DNA of 39,655 nucleotides from a virus: positions 1 to 39,655 of IMG/VR virus record IMGVR_UViG_3300030107_000983, one strand, 5' to 3'. The notes under the pieces are model-generated. The model was not told the DNA's origin, did no database searches, and saw nothing but the letters and a program-made list of their open reading frames with translations. A program made the position numbers and the translations under genes. Position 1 is the first letter of the stretch. Each line of letters opens with the position of its first letter. Positions 8,974 through 18,743 of this stretch are shown here, in pieces.

Positions 8974-11900
8974 ATGGCAAATAGAATTCAGTTAAGACGA
9001 GGTGGTGCTCAGGAATGGGCAAACTCGAATCCTACACTTGCACAAGGCGAATTGGGGATAGAGTTAGACACTGGTAGATTTAAAATTGGTGATGGTGTAA
9101 CCGCATGGAATACACTGCGATATGAAAGACCTGTTGAATCTATATCTAATACCGCAAATACTTTAGTACAAAGGGATGCTGACGGCAACTTTGCTGCTGG
9201 CACAATAACATCAACTCTTATTGGTAATGCTTCTACTGCTTCAAGACTTGCTTCTGCAAGACAGATTTCATTAGCTGATGATATTCAAGGTTCAGCTATT
9301 TTTGATGGTTCTGCAAACATTACCATCAACACCTCTTTAGGACTAATTTCAACTCTTCCACATTATGATAGTACTGCTTCATCTTCAGGAACATACAATA
9401 AAGTTACTGTAGATGCTAAAGGAAGAGTAACAAATGCTACAGATTTTACAACATCTAATAACGGAACACTTGAAGCATATGGTTTAGATGGAACAGTAGA
9501 GGGTTCATCTGGACAACCTTATGACTTAGACCTTGTTGCAGTTGCTGGACTTACTACCACAGGTATTATTTCTAGAACTGCTAGTAATACTATGGCTACC
9601 AGAACTATTACTGGTACTGCTGGAAGAATTGGTATTACTGATGGTGCTGGTCTAACTGGAAACCCAACTATTGATCTTATTGCAACTGCTGTAAGTGCTG
9701 CAGATCACAACACTGCATCATTAACATCTGTTGCGGGATCACAAACTGTTAATACAGTATCATATACCGTTGACACATATGGTAGATTAACAGCATCTGC
9801 TGATTTGCCAATAGCAACAGCAGTAGAAGGAACTGTAGCAGCAGCATATAATGCAGGAACGACCTATTCCCGTGGTGATAAAATCACTAATGCATCGAAG
9901 CTTTACGAAGCCATTGCAGGTATTTCGGCAGGAGCTGGCGCACCTACTCATTCAGATACTTCGGATGCTGGATCGTGGAGATATCTCGCTGCAAGTGCGA
10001 CACCGCAGAAGGGTCTCGCTTCCTTTGCTCAGGAGGATTTTGATGTATCTGCAGCAGGTCACGTTAGTTTTGCTGCTGGTGGTATTGACAATTCTCAATT
10101 ACAAAACAGTAGAATTTCCTTCTCTGATTCAAACACGAAAGAAGACTTTGCGTTAGATCAGGAACTAACTGCTGCTACAGCATATAAAGGATTTAATAAT
10201 TTAAATGTAATTAAGGTTAATAACACAAGTGGTGTTAACCTCTTTACTGCAAGCAACACTGGAGATAGTGGTGCTGGATCAGTAGATATTAACTCAAGAA
10301 CATATATCAGTGATCCTGATATTACTCTTGATGGTGCTGTTGCACAAACTTTAGATAAGACTGGAGATGGTAATCTAACATTCCAGACTACACAAAACTC
10401 TAGTTCTGCTAGAACTTTAAGTGTTCTTGCAACTAACTCTGGTGCTGGTACTAGCGGTGTTGTTGTAACTGCAGAAGATTCTGTTGCTATTACAGCATCT
10501 GATGCTAACGGTAAAGTTAACATTGAGAACACATATTTCCAAGGGGACTATATCGCTTCCTCCTCTGCCACTATGATCTTGGATCCTGGTGATGATAGGA
10601 CAGTAAGTGGTAAAGTTCAAATAACGGGGGATTTACAAGTAGATGGAACGACTACAACCGTTAATTCAGCAGTTACTACTCTGGATGATCCTATTATCAC
10701 TCTTGGTGGTGACACTGCTCCTACGTCAGACGATAATAAAGACAGAGGAGTTGAATTCAGATATTACGACTCAGCAGCAAAAATTGGATTCTTTGGTTAC
10801 GACGATTCGGCCGCTGATCTTGGAGGCCATACAGGAGCATTCTCATTCCTCTACAATGCCACAAATACCTCAGAAGTATTCTCTGGAACAGATGCAGGGA
10901 TCATCGCTGGTAACTTAAAACTAACAACAAATACTAACTCAACATCTAATACTACTGGAGATTTGGTAGTAGCAGGTGGTGTTGGTGTTGGAGATGATGT
11001 TAATATTGGTGGACTATTAGATGTAGATGGTACATTCCGTGCTAACTCTACAAGTAGATTTGATGATAATATTGTATTCCAAGGTGCTTCTAAGACTTTA
11101 CAACTGAACAATGGTTCAGGAACTACTAAGACTACACTTCATACCACAACAGGTAATGCAGAATTTGGTGGTATATTAACAGTAACAGGTAACACAGACT
11201 TAAATTCAAACTTAAACGTAGCATCTTTAGTTTATCTTGAATCAACTGATGCACCTGATATTGCTCTAAACGGTGGAACTAATCTTTATGAAATTCAGAG
11301 TAGTGACTACGGTTCTCTCAGAATGGATGGTGGAGGATATATTGATAAAGACGTTCTCTTTAATGGAGACATTTATCTAAACGGAGACTTCAACCAGAGA
11401 GATAGTGGAACAGAGAGTTGGGGTTTACGGAACTGGTTACAGGTCAGATATAAGGCACGTTTCGGTTCTAGCGTATCATACAACCCAACCTATGCTACAC
11501 ATAACACTTCCAACATGAGAGTGTATGGTGGTGGAGGTATTGCTAAGAATTTACACGTTGGTGCTACAGGATCTGGTGAAGGTCTATTTGTAGGTAAACT
11601 CAACTCTGGAGACACAGTTAAGTTTAGTGTCCTAGGTGCTTCTGGTGATACAACTATTGTTGGTGGTTTAACAGTTAATTCTGCTGTTGATTTTGATGCT
11701 GGATTAAATGTTGATGGTGCAGCAACATTCCAAGACAATGTTACTATCAATGCTGATAATAAAGAATTTGCAATACAAAATAATTCTAATGTAGATAAGT
11801 TTACTGTTGATACTGACAATGGTAATACACTGGTTGCTGGAGATCTAACAGTCAATGGTGCTACTGATCTTGATTCAACATTGAATGTAGATGCTGGAGC

Positions 11901-14900
11901 AACATTCCAAGATGATGTCACAATTAATGCTGACAATAAAGAATTTAAGATACAAAATAACTCCAATGCAACCAAGTTCAGTGTTGATACTGACAACGGA
12001 AATACGGTTATTGCTGGAACAGCAGATATAACAGGTGCTGTTGGTATTGATGGTGATTTTGATATAGCTACTTCTAAATTCACAGTTGCCTCTGCTACTG
12101 GTAATACAGTAATTGATGGAACTCTGACTGTAGACGAAGCAGTAACAATTACTTCTGGAGTCACAATAAATGACGCTAATAAAACATTTACGATCCAGAA
12201 TGGGGCTGGTACTCCTGTTACTAAGTTTGAAGTTGATACTGACAACGGCAACACTAACATTATTGGCACACTCACCGTGGGTGATGCAACTCAAATCAAT
12301 GATACGTTCGGTGTTTCAGGAGTCGTAACTTCATCTAATAGTACAGAACAAACACTTACAGGTTCTTATGGTGGTGATGGTGCAATACAAACCCTTGGTG
12401 GTATTGGTCTTGCTAAGAACCTTGCAGTTGGTGGTGCAGCTAGAATATACGGTGCTACTGAATTATCAGGTGCTTTAGATCTTAATAGCAGTGCTGATAT
12501 ATCTGGTGCTTTAGTATGTAATGATAATGTGAACATCAAAGCAGACAATAAGATGTTTACTATTGAGACTGCTGGTGGCACAGACAAGTTTACAGTTGAT
12601 ACTGATAATGGTAACACTGATGTTCGTGGAACTTTAGATGTTGGTGGAGATGTAACTGCTGAATCTAACCTCACTATTACTGGAAATCTAATTGTCAATG
12701 GAACAACAACAACTGTTAATAGCACGATCACTACTTACGATGACCCTGTTATTACTTTGGGTGGTGACACAGCACCCTCGTCTAGCGATGGTAAGGATAG
12801 GGGTGTTGAGTTCCGTTATTACGACGGCTCTGCTAAAATTGGATTCTTCGGATTTGACAGATCCTCACAAGAATACATCTTCCTAACAACTGCTACTAAT
12901 ACTTCTGAAGTATTAACAGGAACTGATGGTGCTCTAAGGGCAGGATCTATTAATATAACTGGTGCTGGCACTTCACTTGATGTAGATAATAATGCAAATA
13001 TTGATGGAACATTAACAGTTGATGGTCAGATAACTTCTAACCTCGCTGATGGAACTGCACCATTCGCTATTACTTCAACTACTAAGGTTGCTAACCTTAA
13101 CGTTGATTTACTAGATGGTATGACAACTGCCACTGCAAACACTGCATCTACAGTTGTAAACAGAGACGGTTCTGGTAACTTTGCTGCTGGAACAATAACT
13201 GCTGCATTGACAGGAAATGCAACTACCGCAACAACCCTTGCTACTGCTAGAGATATTGCAGTTGCTGGAGTCGTTACAGGTACTGCATCCTTTAACGGAT
13301 CTGCAAATATAAGCATTACAACTTCTTATGCTGACGCAGATATTACTGCTCTTGCTGCTCAAACAACCGAGACAGGATATCTAGTCAGAACTGCTGCAAA
13401 CACTTATGCTCATAGAACATTTGCTGTTACAGCGTCGTCAGGTATAACACTAACAAATGCTGATGGTGTTTCTGGTAATACAACAATTAACGTTGCTTCT
13501 GCTGCTTCTAACTCTGCAAATAACCTAGTCTTAAGAGACGGTTCTGGTAACTTTGCTGCTGGTGTTGTTACTGCTTCCTTAACTGGAGATGTAACAGGTA
13601 ACCTTGTTGGAGCAACTTCTACTGCTAAAGATTTAAATCCTGCTGCTGATAGCACATATGACTTAGGTACTAGTACAGTTAGATGGCAAGGAATCTTCGC
13701 AGATGCTGCAAATATAACTGCTATAACTGGTGATGTAACTGGTGACTTAACAGGTAATGCAGACACTGCTACTACAGCAACAAGAGTACAAATCTGGGCA
13801 AACAATAGCACAGACGCTACTCATTACTTGGTATTTGCTGATGCTGCAACTGGATCTGAGACTATAGATTCAGACACAGGTCTTACATATAACCCAAGTT
13901 CAGGAATTATTACTGCTACTCAGTTTACTGGTAATGTAACTGGTGACCTAACTGGTAATGCAGATACTGCAACACTAGCATCAACTGTCACTGCTACTGC
14001 AAATAATACAACAAACGAAACCGTTTATCCAGTATTCGTTGACGGTGCTACAGGTGCTCAAGGAGTTGAAACTGATACTGGATTGAACTACAACCCAAGT
14101 ACAGGTGTTCTAACTACTGTATCTGTAACAGGTAACCTCACTGGTAATGTTACTGGTGATACATCTGGTAGTTCTGGAAGTTGCACAGGTAATTCTGCTA
14201 CAGCAACTGAAGCAACTAATGTAACTGTTAGTGCAAATAATACAACTAATGAGACGGTTTACCCTACTTTCGTAGACGGTGCTTCTGGAACTCAGGGTGT
14301 AGAAACCGATACTGGATTAACATACAACCCAAGTACAGGTGTTCTTACTACTACATCAGTTACGGGTAACCTCACTGGTGATGTAACAGGAACAGTTTCA
14401 AGTCTTTCTAATCATAATACTGCTGCTCTATCAGAAGGCACAAATCTTTACTATACAGAAGCAAGAGTTCAAGCAAAACTTGACAATGCATTTGAGCAAC
14501 TCAGTGCAATGTTAAACAACCTTGCTACTGCTACTACATTAACACTTAATCTTTCTGGAGATCCTACTCCTGGATCCGTTGTAACACTTGGATCTATTGC
14601 ATCTGGTGGTGTTGGTGGATTCTCTAATGCTACTGGAGTCGCAACCTCTGGAGGCACAGGTAGTGGATTGACAGTTGATACTACTACAAGTAGTGGAGTC
14701 ATCACTGGAATCGCTCTGAATGCCGCAGGTTCTGGATATCTAATTGGAGATACCTTAACAATTACCAACTCTAACGCAGGTGGTGTTGCTACTCTTAACG
14801 CAGGAACATTAGCAGGTGGAACTGGATACGCAACAGGAACTGCCATTGCAACAACTGGTGGAGCTGGATCTGGAGCAACAGTTAATATTACTGGTGTTGA

Positions 14901-15960
14901 TGGATCTGGTGCTATCACTGGTATTGCGGTCAACGCAAATGGAACTGGATATGCTATTGGTAACACACTAACCATTGCTAATGCTAATGGATCTGGAGTT
15001 AAGACACTTGGTTCTATCGCAACTGCAGGAACAGGATATGCTTCTGGATCTGGAATTGCTACAACAGCCACTGGATCTGGTGCTGGATTAACAGTTGATC
15101 TTACTGTTTCTGGAACTGGTGCTGTTACTGGAGTTACTATCAATAATGATGGTTTGAATTACGCTGCTTCTGACACAATAACAATTACCAATGCTAACGC
15201 ATCTGGAGTTAATACTCTTGGAACGATTGCTACTGCTGGAACAGGATATGCTACAGGAACTGCAATTGCTACTACATCCTCTGGATCTGGAACTGGATTA
15301 ACTGTTGATATTACACAGTCTGGTGGTGTTGTATCTGCACTTGCAGTTAATGGTGATGGATCTGGTTATGCTGCATCTGAGACAATTACAGTCACAAATG
15401 CTAATGCATCTGGAGTTAAGACTCTTGGAACTATCTCTGCTGCTGGTACTGGTTACTCTGCTGCATCTGCAGTTGCCACTACATCAAGTGGTTCTGGAAC
15501 TGGATTAACCGTTGACATTACTGTTGATGGATCTGGTGGAGTAAATGGAGTAACTATCAATGATGATGGATCTGGTTATGCAGCATCCGAAGTTATAACT
15601 ATTACAGGTGGCGGTGGGGATGCTACTATCCCAGTTTCCGCTATACATGGTAATGGATGCACAATTCCTGTATCTGCTATTCATGGTAATGGAGCAACAA
15701 TCCCAGTTTCTGCTATTCACGGAAACAGTGCAACAATTAACACTGCTACCGTATTCACTAATGCTACCTTCGCACTCTCTGACATCACAACGATGGAAGT
15801 TGGTGCAACCGTAACAGGTGGAACTTCTGGTACAACTGCTAAGATTACTGCCCTTGGCACTAATGCAATTACAGTTGATACCGTTGACGGATTCTTCAAG
15901 AAAGGAGAAACCGTTGGTGCTAATGATGTAACTAACTTGACGATCTCCTCATTCGCTTAA
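8974..15960 (+). CDS. Giant repeat-rich tail fibre-like protein
   Basis: A 2328-residue fibre-type protein. The N-terminus (IQLRRGGAQEWANSNPTLAQ, then GELGI and FKIGDG, residues 4-43) is the phage fibre/receptor-binding N-terminal type also seen in Mtd-like proteins, likely for baseplate attachment. Downstream are: a DGNFAAGTIT block repeated at about 9170, 13160 and 13540; a CBM5/12-like module at 9843-9995; a duplicated TTTTVNS/DDPxITLGGDTAP module at 10637-10920 and 12690-12955; four units with xIQN and VDTDNGNT at about 11650-12640; NxTNETVYP repeats at 13780-14400; GSGY repeats at about 14560-15615; and a triple 12-residue TIPVSAIHGNG repeat at 15622-15729. No intramolecular chaperone or enzyme motif is seen. 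It probably mediates host adsorption. The many shadow ORFs on the opposite strand reflect its low-complexity composition. Confidence 0.85.
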   Translation: MANRIQLRRGGAQEWANSNPTLAQGELGIELDTGRFKIGDGVTAWNTLRYERPVESISNTANTLVQRDADGNFAAGTITSTLIGNASTASRLASARQISLADDIQGSAIFDGSANITINTSLGLISTLPHYDSTASSSGTYNKVTVDAKGRVTNATDFTTSNNGTLEAYGLDGTVEGSSGQPYDLDLVAVAGLTTTGIISRTASNTMATRTITGTAGRIGITDGAGLTGNPTIDLIATAVSAADHNTASLTSVAGSQTVNTVSYTVDTYGRLTASADLPIATAVEGTVAAAYNAGTTYSRGDKITNASKLYEAIAGISAGAGAPTHSDTSDAGSWRYLAASATPQKGLASFAQEDFDVSAAGHVSFAAGGIDNSQLQNSRISFSDSNTKEDFALDQELTAATAYKGFNNLNVIKVNNTSGVNLFTASNTGDSGAGSVDINSRTYISDPDITLDGAVAQTLDKTGDGNLTFQTTQNSSSARTLSVLATNSGAGTSGVVVTAEDSVAITASDANGKVNIENTYFQGDYIASSSATMILDPGDDRTVSGKVQITGDLQVDGTTTTVNSAVTTLDDPIITLGGDTAPTSDDNKDRGVEFRYYDSAAKIGFFGYDDSAADLGGHTGAFSFLYNATNTSEVFSGTDAGIIAGNLKLTTNTNSTSNTTGDLVVAGGVGVGDDVNIGGLLDVDGTFRANSTSRFDDNIVFQGASKTLQLNNGSGTTKTTLHTTTGNAEFGGILTVTGNTDLNSNLNVASLVYLESTDAPDIALNGGTNLYEIQSSDYGSLRMDGGGYIDKDVLFNGDIYLNGDFNQRDSGTESWGLRNWLQVRYKARFGSSVSYNPTYATHNTSNMRVYGGGGIAKNLHVGATGSGEGLFVGKLNSGDTVKFSVLGASGDTTIVGGLTVNSAVDFDAGLNVDGAATFQDNVTINADNKEFAIQNNSNVDKFTVDTDNGNTLVAGDLTVNGATDLDSTLNVDAGATFQDDVTINADNKEFKIQNNSNATKFSVDTDNGNTVIAGTADITGAVGIDGDFDIATSKFTVASATGNTVIDGTLTVDEAVTITSGVTINDANKTFTIQNGAGTPVTKFEVDTDNGNTNIIGTLTVGDATQINDTFGVSGVVTSSNSTEQTLTGSYGGDGAIQTLGGIGLAKNLAVGGAARIYGATELSGALDLNSSADISGALVCNDNVNIKADNKMFTIETAGGTDKFTVDTDNGNTDVRGTLDVGGDVTAESNLTITGNLIVNGTTTTVNSTITTYDDPVITLGGDTAPSSSDGKDRGVEFRYYDGSAKIGFFGFDRSSQEYIFLTTATNTSEVLTGTDGALRAGSINITGAGTSLDVDNNANIDGTLTVDGQITSNLADGTAPFAITSTTKVANLNVDLLDGMTTATANTASTVVNRDGSGNFAAGTITAALTGNATTATTLATARDIAVAGVVTGTASFNGSANISITTSYADADITALAAQTTETGYLVRTAANTYAHRTFAVTASSGITLTNADGVSGNTTINVASAASNSANNLVLRDGSGNFAAGVVTASLTGDVTGNLVGATSTAKDLNPAADSTYDLGTSTVRWQGIFADAANITAITGDVTGDLTGNADTATTATRVQIWANNSTDATHYLVFADAATGSETIDSDTGLTYNPSSGIITATQFTGNVTGDLTGNADTATLASTVTATANNTTNETVYPVFVDGATGAQGVETDTGLNYNPSTGVLTTVSVTGNLTGNVTGDTSGSSGSCTGNSATATEATNVTVSANNTTNETVYPTFVDGASGTQGVETDTGLTYNPSTGVLTTTSVTGNLTGDVTGTVSSLSNHNTAALSEGTNLYYTEARVQAKLDNAFEQLSAMLNNLATATTLTLNLSGDPTPGSVVTLGSIASGGVGGFSNATGVATSGGTGSGLTVDTTTSSGVITGIALNAAGSGYLIGDTLTITNSNAGGVATLNAGTLAGGTGYATGTAIATTGGAGSGATVNITGVDGSGAITGIAVNANGTGYAIGNTLTIANANGSGVKTLGSIATAGTGYASGSGIATTATGSGAGLTVDLTVSGTGAVTGVTINNDGLNYAASDTITITNANASGVNTLGTIATAGTGYATGTAIATTSSGSGTGLTVDITQSGGVVSALAVNGDGSGYAASETITVTNANASGVKTLGTISAAGTGYSAASAVATTSSGSGTGLTVDITVDGSGGVNGVTINDDGSGYAASEVITITGGGGDATIPVSAIHGNGCTIPVSAIHGNGATIPVSAIHGNSATINTATVFTNATFALSDITTMEVGATVTGGTSGTTAKITALGTNAITVDTVDGFFKKGETVGANDVTNLTISSFA
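9843..9995 (+). other. Carbohydrate-binding-like module inside the fibre gene
   Basis: Encodes about 50 residues patterned like CBM5/12 chitin/carbohydrate-binding modules: AYNAGTTYSRGDKI, KLYEA and a closing SWRYLAA. Its codons (tcg, gcg, ccg, ggc) are more GC-ending than the tct/gct/ggt-dominated flanks, suggesting separate origin. Sugar binding is inferred from the pattern only. Confidence 0.5.
15622..15729 (+). repeat. Three tandem 36-base repeats near the fibre C-terminus
   Basis: Three consecutive 36-base units (15622-15657, 15658-15693, 15694-15729), each encoding a variant of (A/C)TIPVSAIHGN(G/S). Third-codon positions differ between units, so protein sequence rather than DNA appears to be conserved. 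Each carries one His. Confidence 0.85.
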
Positions 15961-15966
15961 TAACAA

Positions 15967-16773
15967 ATGTCTGCTACTAGACCCGCAAGTAAAACTGAAA
16001 TAAAAAACTATGCTTTACGTAGGTTAGGATATCCTACGATAGACATCAACGTTGCGACTGAGCAACTGGATGATCTAGTAGAAGAAGCAATTGATTACTA
16101 TCAAGAATATCATTATAGTGGAAGCTATAAAGCATTCTTAAGAATAGAAGTTACTGAAGCTATTAAAACTGCTGGTCAGTCTTATGCTCAGGAAGGTTCT
16201 AGTGATTGGTATGGAATTAAAAACTATGTTGATACTGCTCCTGGTACACTAGGAATCAATCATGTATATACAAGTATTGGTGCTTCAAGTATTGTTCCAG
16301 GTAATATATTCAATATTAAATATCAAATCTTTTTAAATGATATCTATGCTATGACGCATGGACAAATTTTACATTATTTCTTGACTTCTCAATATCTTGA
16401 AACTCTAGACTGGGTAACGAATTCTCAGGCAAATCGTAGGGTTAAATGGAATGAGCATCAAGGTAGATTATATCTTGATATGGATTGGAAGGAATTCCAA
16501 GAGGGTGACTATATACTTGTAGATTGCAATATGCGTCAAGACCCAGAAACGTATACTTCCATGTATAATGATAACTGGTTAAAGGATTATGTGGAAGCAT
16601 TATTCCAACAGCAGTGGGGTCGTAACTTAAGCAAATATGATGGTATTCAAATGTTAGGTGGTGTAACACTTAATGGTCGTCAAATACTAGATGATGCAAG
16701 TAAGTTTAAAGTAGATCTTGAAAAAGAATTACGTGATCGTTATGAACTTCCACCAATGGACCTCGTAGGGTAA
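15967..16773 (+). CDS. gp13: Neck protein gp13
   Basis: A 268-residue homologue of T4 gp13, which with gp14 forms the neck that closes the packaged head and joins it to the tail. The N-terminal KNYALRRLGYPTIDINVATE and the following DYYQEYHYSGSYKAF align in order with T4 gp13 (LRRLGAPIINVELT then ELYGEYHFDGLNKGF). T4 gp13 is 309 residues, so this is slightly shorter. It follows the fibre gene after 6 bases and is followed by gp14 after 6 bases, as expected for a neck operon. No insert cassette is visible. Confidence 0.92.
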   Translation: MSATRPASKTEIKNYALRRLGYPTIDINVATEQLDDLVEEAIDYYQEYHYSGSYKAFLRIEVTEAIKTAGQSYAQEGSSDWYGIKNYVDTAPGTLGINHVYTSIGASSIVPGNIFNIKYQIFLNDIYAMTHGQILHYFLTSQYLETLDWVTNSQANRRVKWNEHQGRLYLDMDWKEFQEGDYILVDCNMRQDPETYTSMYNDNWLKDYVEALFQQQWGRNLSKYDGIQMLGGVTLNGRQILDDASKFKVDLEKELRDRYELPPMDLVG

Positions 16774-16779
16774 TCACTA

Positions 16780-17712
16780 ATGGCAATCTCTAATACGCCA
16801 GCACAAGATTACGTTCAGTCAGACTATAGTCACAGTGCTCGTTTTAAAGCAAATGGTTCCGCACAAGAACAAAAATTTATAGAAAATCTAGTAGTAGAAA
16901 GCATTGAAATTTATGGCCAAGACATATATTATGTTCCGAGAACGATTGTCAATCGCGACACGGTATTCGGAGAAGATAGTGATGGAAAATTTGAAAGTGC
17001 GAGAGCGATTAGAGCATACGTCAATAATGTTGAAGGATGGGAAGGCCAAGGCGAGTTACTTAGCAAATTCGGCGTACGAATCGAAGATAAAACGACATTT
17101 ATCTTCTCTAGAGAAAAATTTAAAGAAAAGGTGGACGACCTTGAAGTACTTAATGTCGAAGGACGACCCAACGAAGGGGATTTAATTTGGTTCCCAATAA
17201 CAAAGCATTTATTTGAAATCCAATTTGTAGAAGTAGAGAGACCATTCTTCCAACTTGGTAAAGGATATGTTTGGGAATGTCAATGTGAGCTCTTTGAATA
17301 CAGCGACGAGGCGATTGATACAGGGATTGCAGCACTTGATGCTATTGAAACTGCCTTTGCAAATGCAATCACTGTTGGTTTGGTTGCTGGTGGTTCTGGT
17401 AGCTTTACTGTTGGTGAGACCGTCACTGGTGGTAGCAGCAATGTAACTGCTGAGGTTAAGTCTTGGGATAGTTCTACACGGACTCTTATTGTTATCAATA
17501 GGTCTGGTACATTCACTATACCAGAGACTTTGACAGGTGGAACTTCAAGTGCTTCTTGGACAACCGCTACATATAATACAATGGATAATCAGAACACCGC
17601 AGTAAGCGTTGATCAGAATTATGACTTTGAACAACTTGATAATGATATTATAGACTTCACTGAGGCCAATCCATTTGGAACAGTGGGTTCAACTACTGAC
17701 ACTACAATCTAA
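16780..17712 (+). CDS. gp14: Neck protein gp14 with C-terminal beta-cassette insert
   Basis: A 310-residue homologue of T4 gp14 (256 residues), the second neck protein. Matching segments are LVVESIEIYGQDIYYVPRTI (T4 [20 protein letters not shown]), VFGED, EGWEGQG, and NEGDLIWFPITKHLFEI followed by PFFQLG. The extra length comes mostly from an insert at about residues 200-265 (SGSFTVGETVTGG ... SGTFTIPETLTGGTSSA), which resembles cassettes in gp8, the DUF4815 protein and the sheath. The final residues include NPFGT, similar to SPFDNDF of T4. Its last base overlaps the gp15 start (TAATG). Confidence 0.93.
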   Translation: MAISNTPAQDYVQSDYSHSARFKANGSAQEQKFIENLVVESIEIYGQDIYYVPRTIVNRDTVFGEDSDGKFESARAIRAYVNNVEGWEGQGELLSKFGVRIEDKTTFIFSREKFKEKVDDLEVLNVEGRPNEGDLIWFPITKHLFEIQFVEVERPFFQLGKGYVWECQCELFEYSDEAIDTGIAALDAIETAFANAITVGLVAGGSGSFTVGETVTGGSSNVTAEVKSWDSSTRTLIVINRSGTFTIPETLTGGTSSASWTTATYNTMDNQNTAVSVDQNYDFEQLDNDIIDFTEANPFGTVGSTTDTTI

Positions 17713-18743
17713 TGCTAGGAACTTACAGTTATCACGAAATATTTCGGAAGACCATCGTTGCTTTTGGTACTCTGTTCAATAATATTGAATTAAGACGTGC
17801 TACAGAAGTGATGAAGGTGCCTTTGGCTTATGGTCCAAAGCAAAAATTCTTAGCACGTTTAGATCAGAATCCTGATCCTACTAATAAAAGAGTTCAGATA
17901 ACTCTACCTAGAATCTCATTTGAGATTAATGGTATTACATATGATTCTTCAAGAAAAGTTTCTCCTACTCAAAAGATTAAAGTAACTAAGGATGTAGACG
18001 AAAATTATAATACTTATATGCCAGTTCCATATAATGTGGATTTTGAATTGGCAATTATATCTAAAAACCAAGAAGATGGACTACAGATATTAGAACAGAT
18101 ATTACCTGTATTCCAACCTCATTATAATCTGCCAATCAAGTTATTGACGCAGATGAAAGAAATTAAAGATGTCCCTGTAGTTCTTCAAAGCATTGATTAT
18201 GAAGATGATTATGAGGGAGATTTTGCTACTCGTAGAGCAATTATATACACTTTAAGATTTACTGCTAAGACATACCTATACGGTCCTGTTTCAGAGAAGA
18301 AAGTTATCAAGAAGACTCAAATCGATTACTACGCTTCTACAAATGTTGGTACAGCACCAAGACAGGTTCGTTATACTGCTACACCTACAGCAAATATAGA
18401 CAGAGATGGAACAGTTGTTACAACTCTATCTACTGCTGTAAGTAAGACTACAACTGGTGTTACGGTTGCTGACGCTTCTAGTATTGCTCAATGGGATGAG
18501 ATTTACATTGATACTGAAGCAATGCGAGTTACCAAGAAGACTGGTAATGTCCTAACAGTTCAACGTGCTCAAAATGATACAACTGCTGCTGCTCACGCAG
18601 GTGCAGTGAATGTTTATAAAATTGATGCTGCTGATCATGTTCTTGTTGAAAGCGATGATGACTTTGGATTCGGTGAAACCACATCATTCTACCAAGATAT
18701 GAAGAAGTATAATCCTGTAAGTGGTGCCGATGAGAACTTATGA
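17712..18743 (+). CDS. gp15: Proximal tail sheath stabilisation protein gp15
   Basis: A 343-residue homologue of T4 gp15 (272 residues), the tail-completion protein capping the head-proximal end of the tail. Recognisable parts are YSYHEIFRKTIVAFGTLFNN (T4 YFYNSSFRRYATLMGDLFSN), LPRISFEI, and QILEQILPVFQPHYNLPI matching T4 QIVEQILPYFQPHF, plus a later ATRRAIIYTLRFTAKTYLY block. The C-terminal third has an insert at about 18415-18630 with LTVQRAQNDTTAAAHA, a module also found in the DUF4815 protein. The stop overlaps the gp16 start by four bases. Confidence 0.92.
   Translation: MLGTYSYHEIFRKTIVAFGTLFNNIELRRATEVMKVPLAYGPKQKFLARLDQNPDPTNKRVQITLPRISFEINGITYDSSRKVSPTQKIKVTKDVDENYNTYMPVPYNVDFELAIISKNQEDGLQILEQILPVFQPHYNLPIKLLTQMKEIKDVPVVLQSIDYEDDYEGDFATRRAIIYTLRFTAKTYLYGPVSEKKVIKKTQIDYYASTNVGTAPRQVRYTATPTANIDRDGTVVTTLSTAVSKTTTGVTVADASSIAQWDEIYIDTEAMRVTKKTGNVLTVQRAQNDTTAAAHAGAVNVYKIDAADHVLVESDDDFGFGETTSFYQDMKKYNPVSGADENL

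Noticed and set aside
11490-12275. Long minus-strand open frame (261 codons) in the fibre gene
   Set aside because: It is opposite a repeat-rich, Ser/Thr/Val-coding gene that creates long stop-free antisense frames; no start context, promoter or protein family is seen. The same applies to frames at 14469-15143, 13410-13811 and 29686-30315 on the minus strand.
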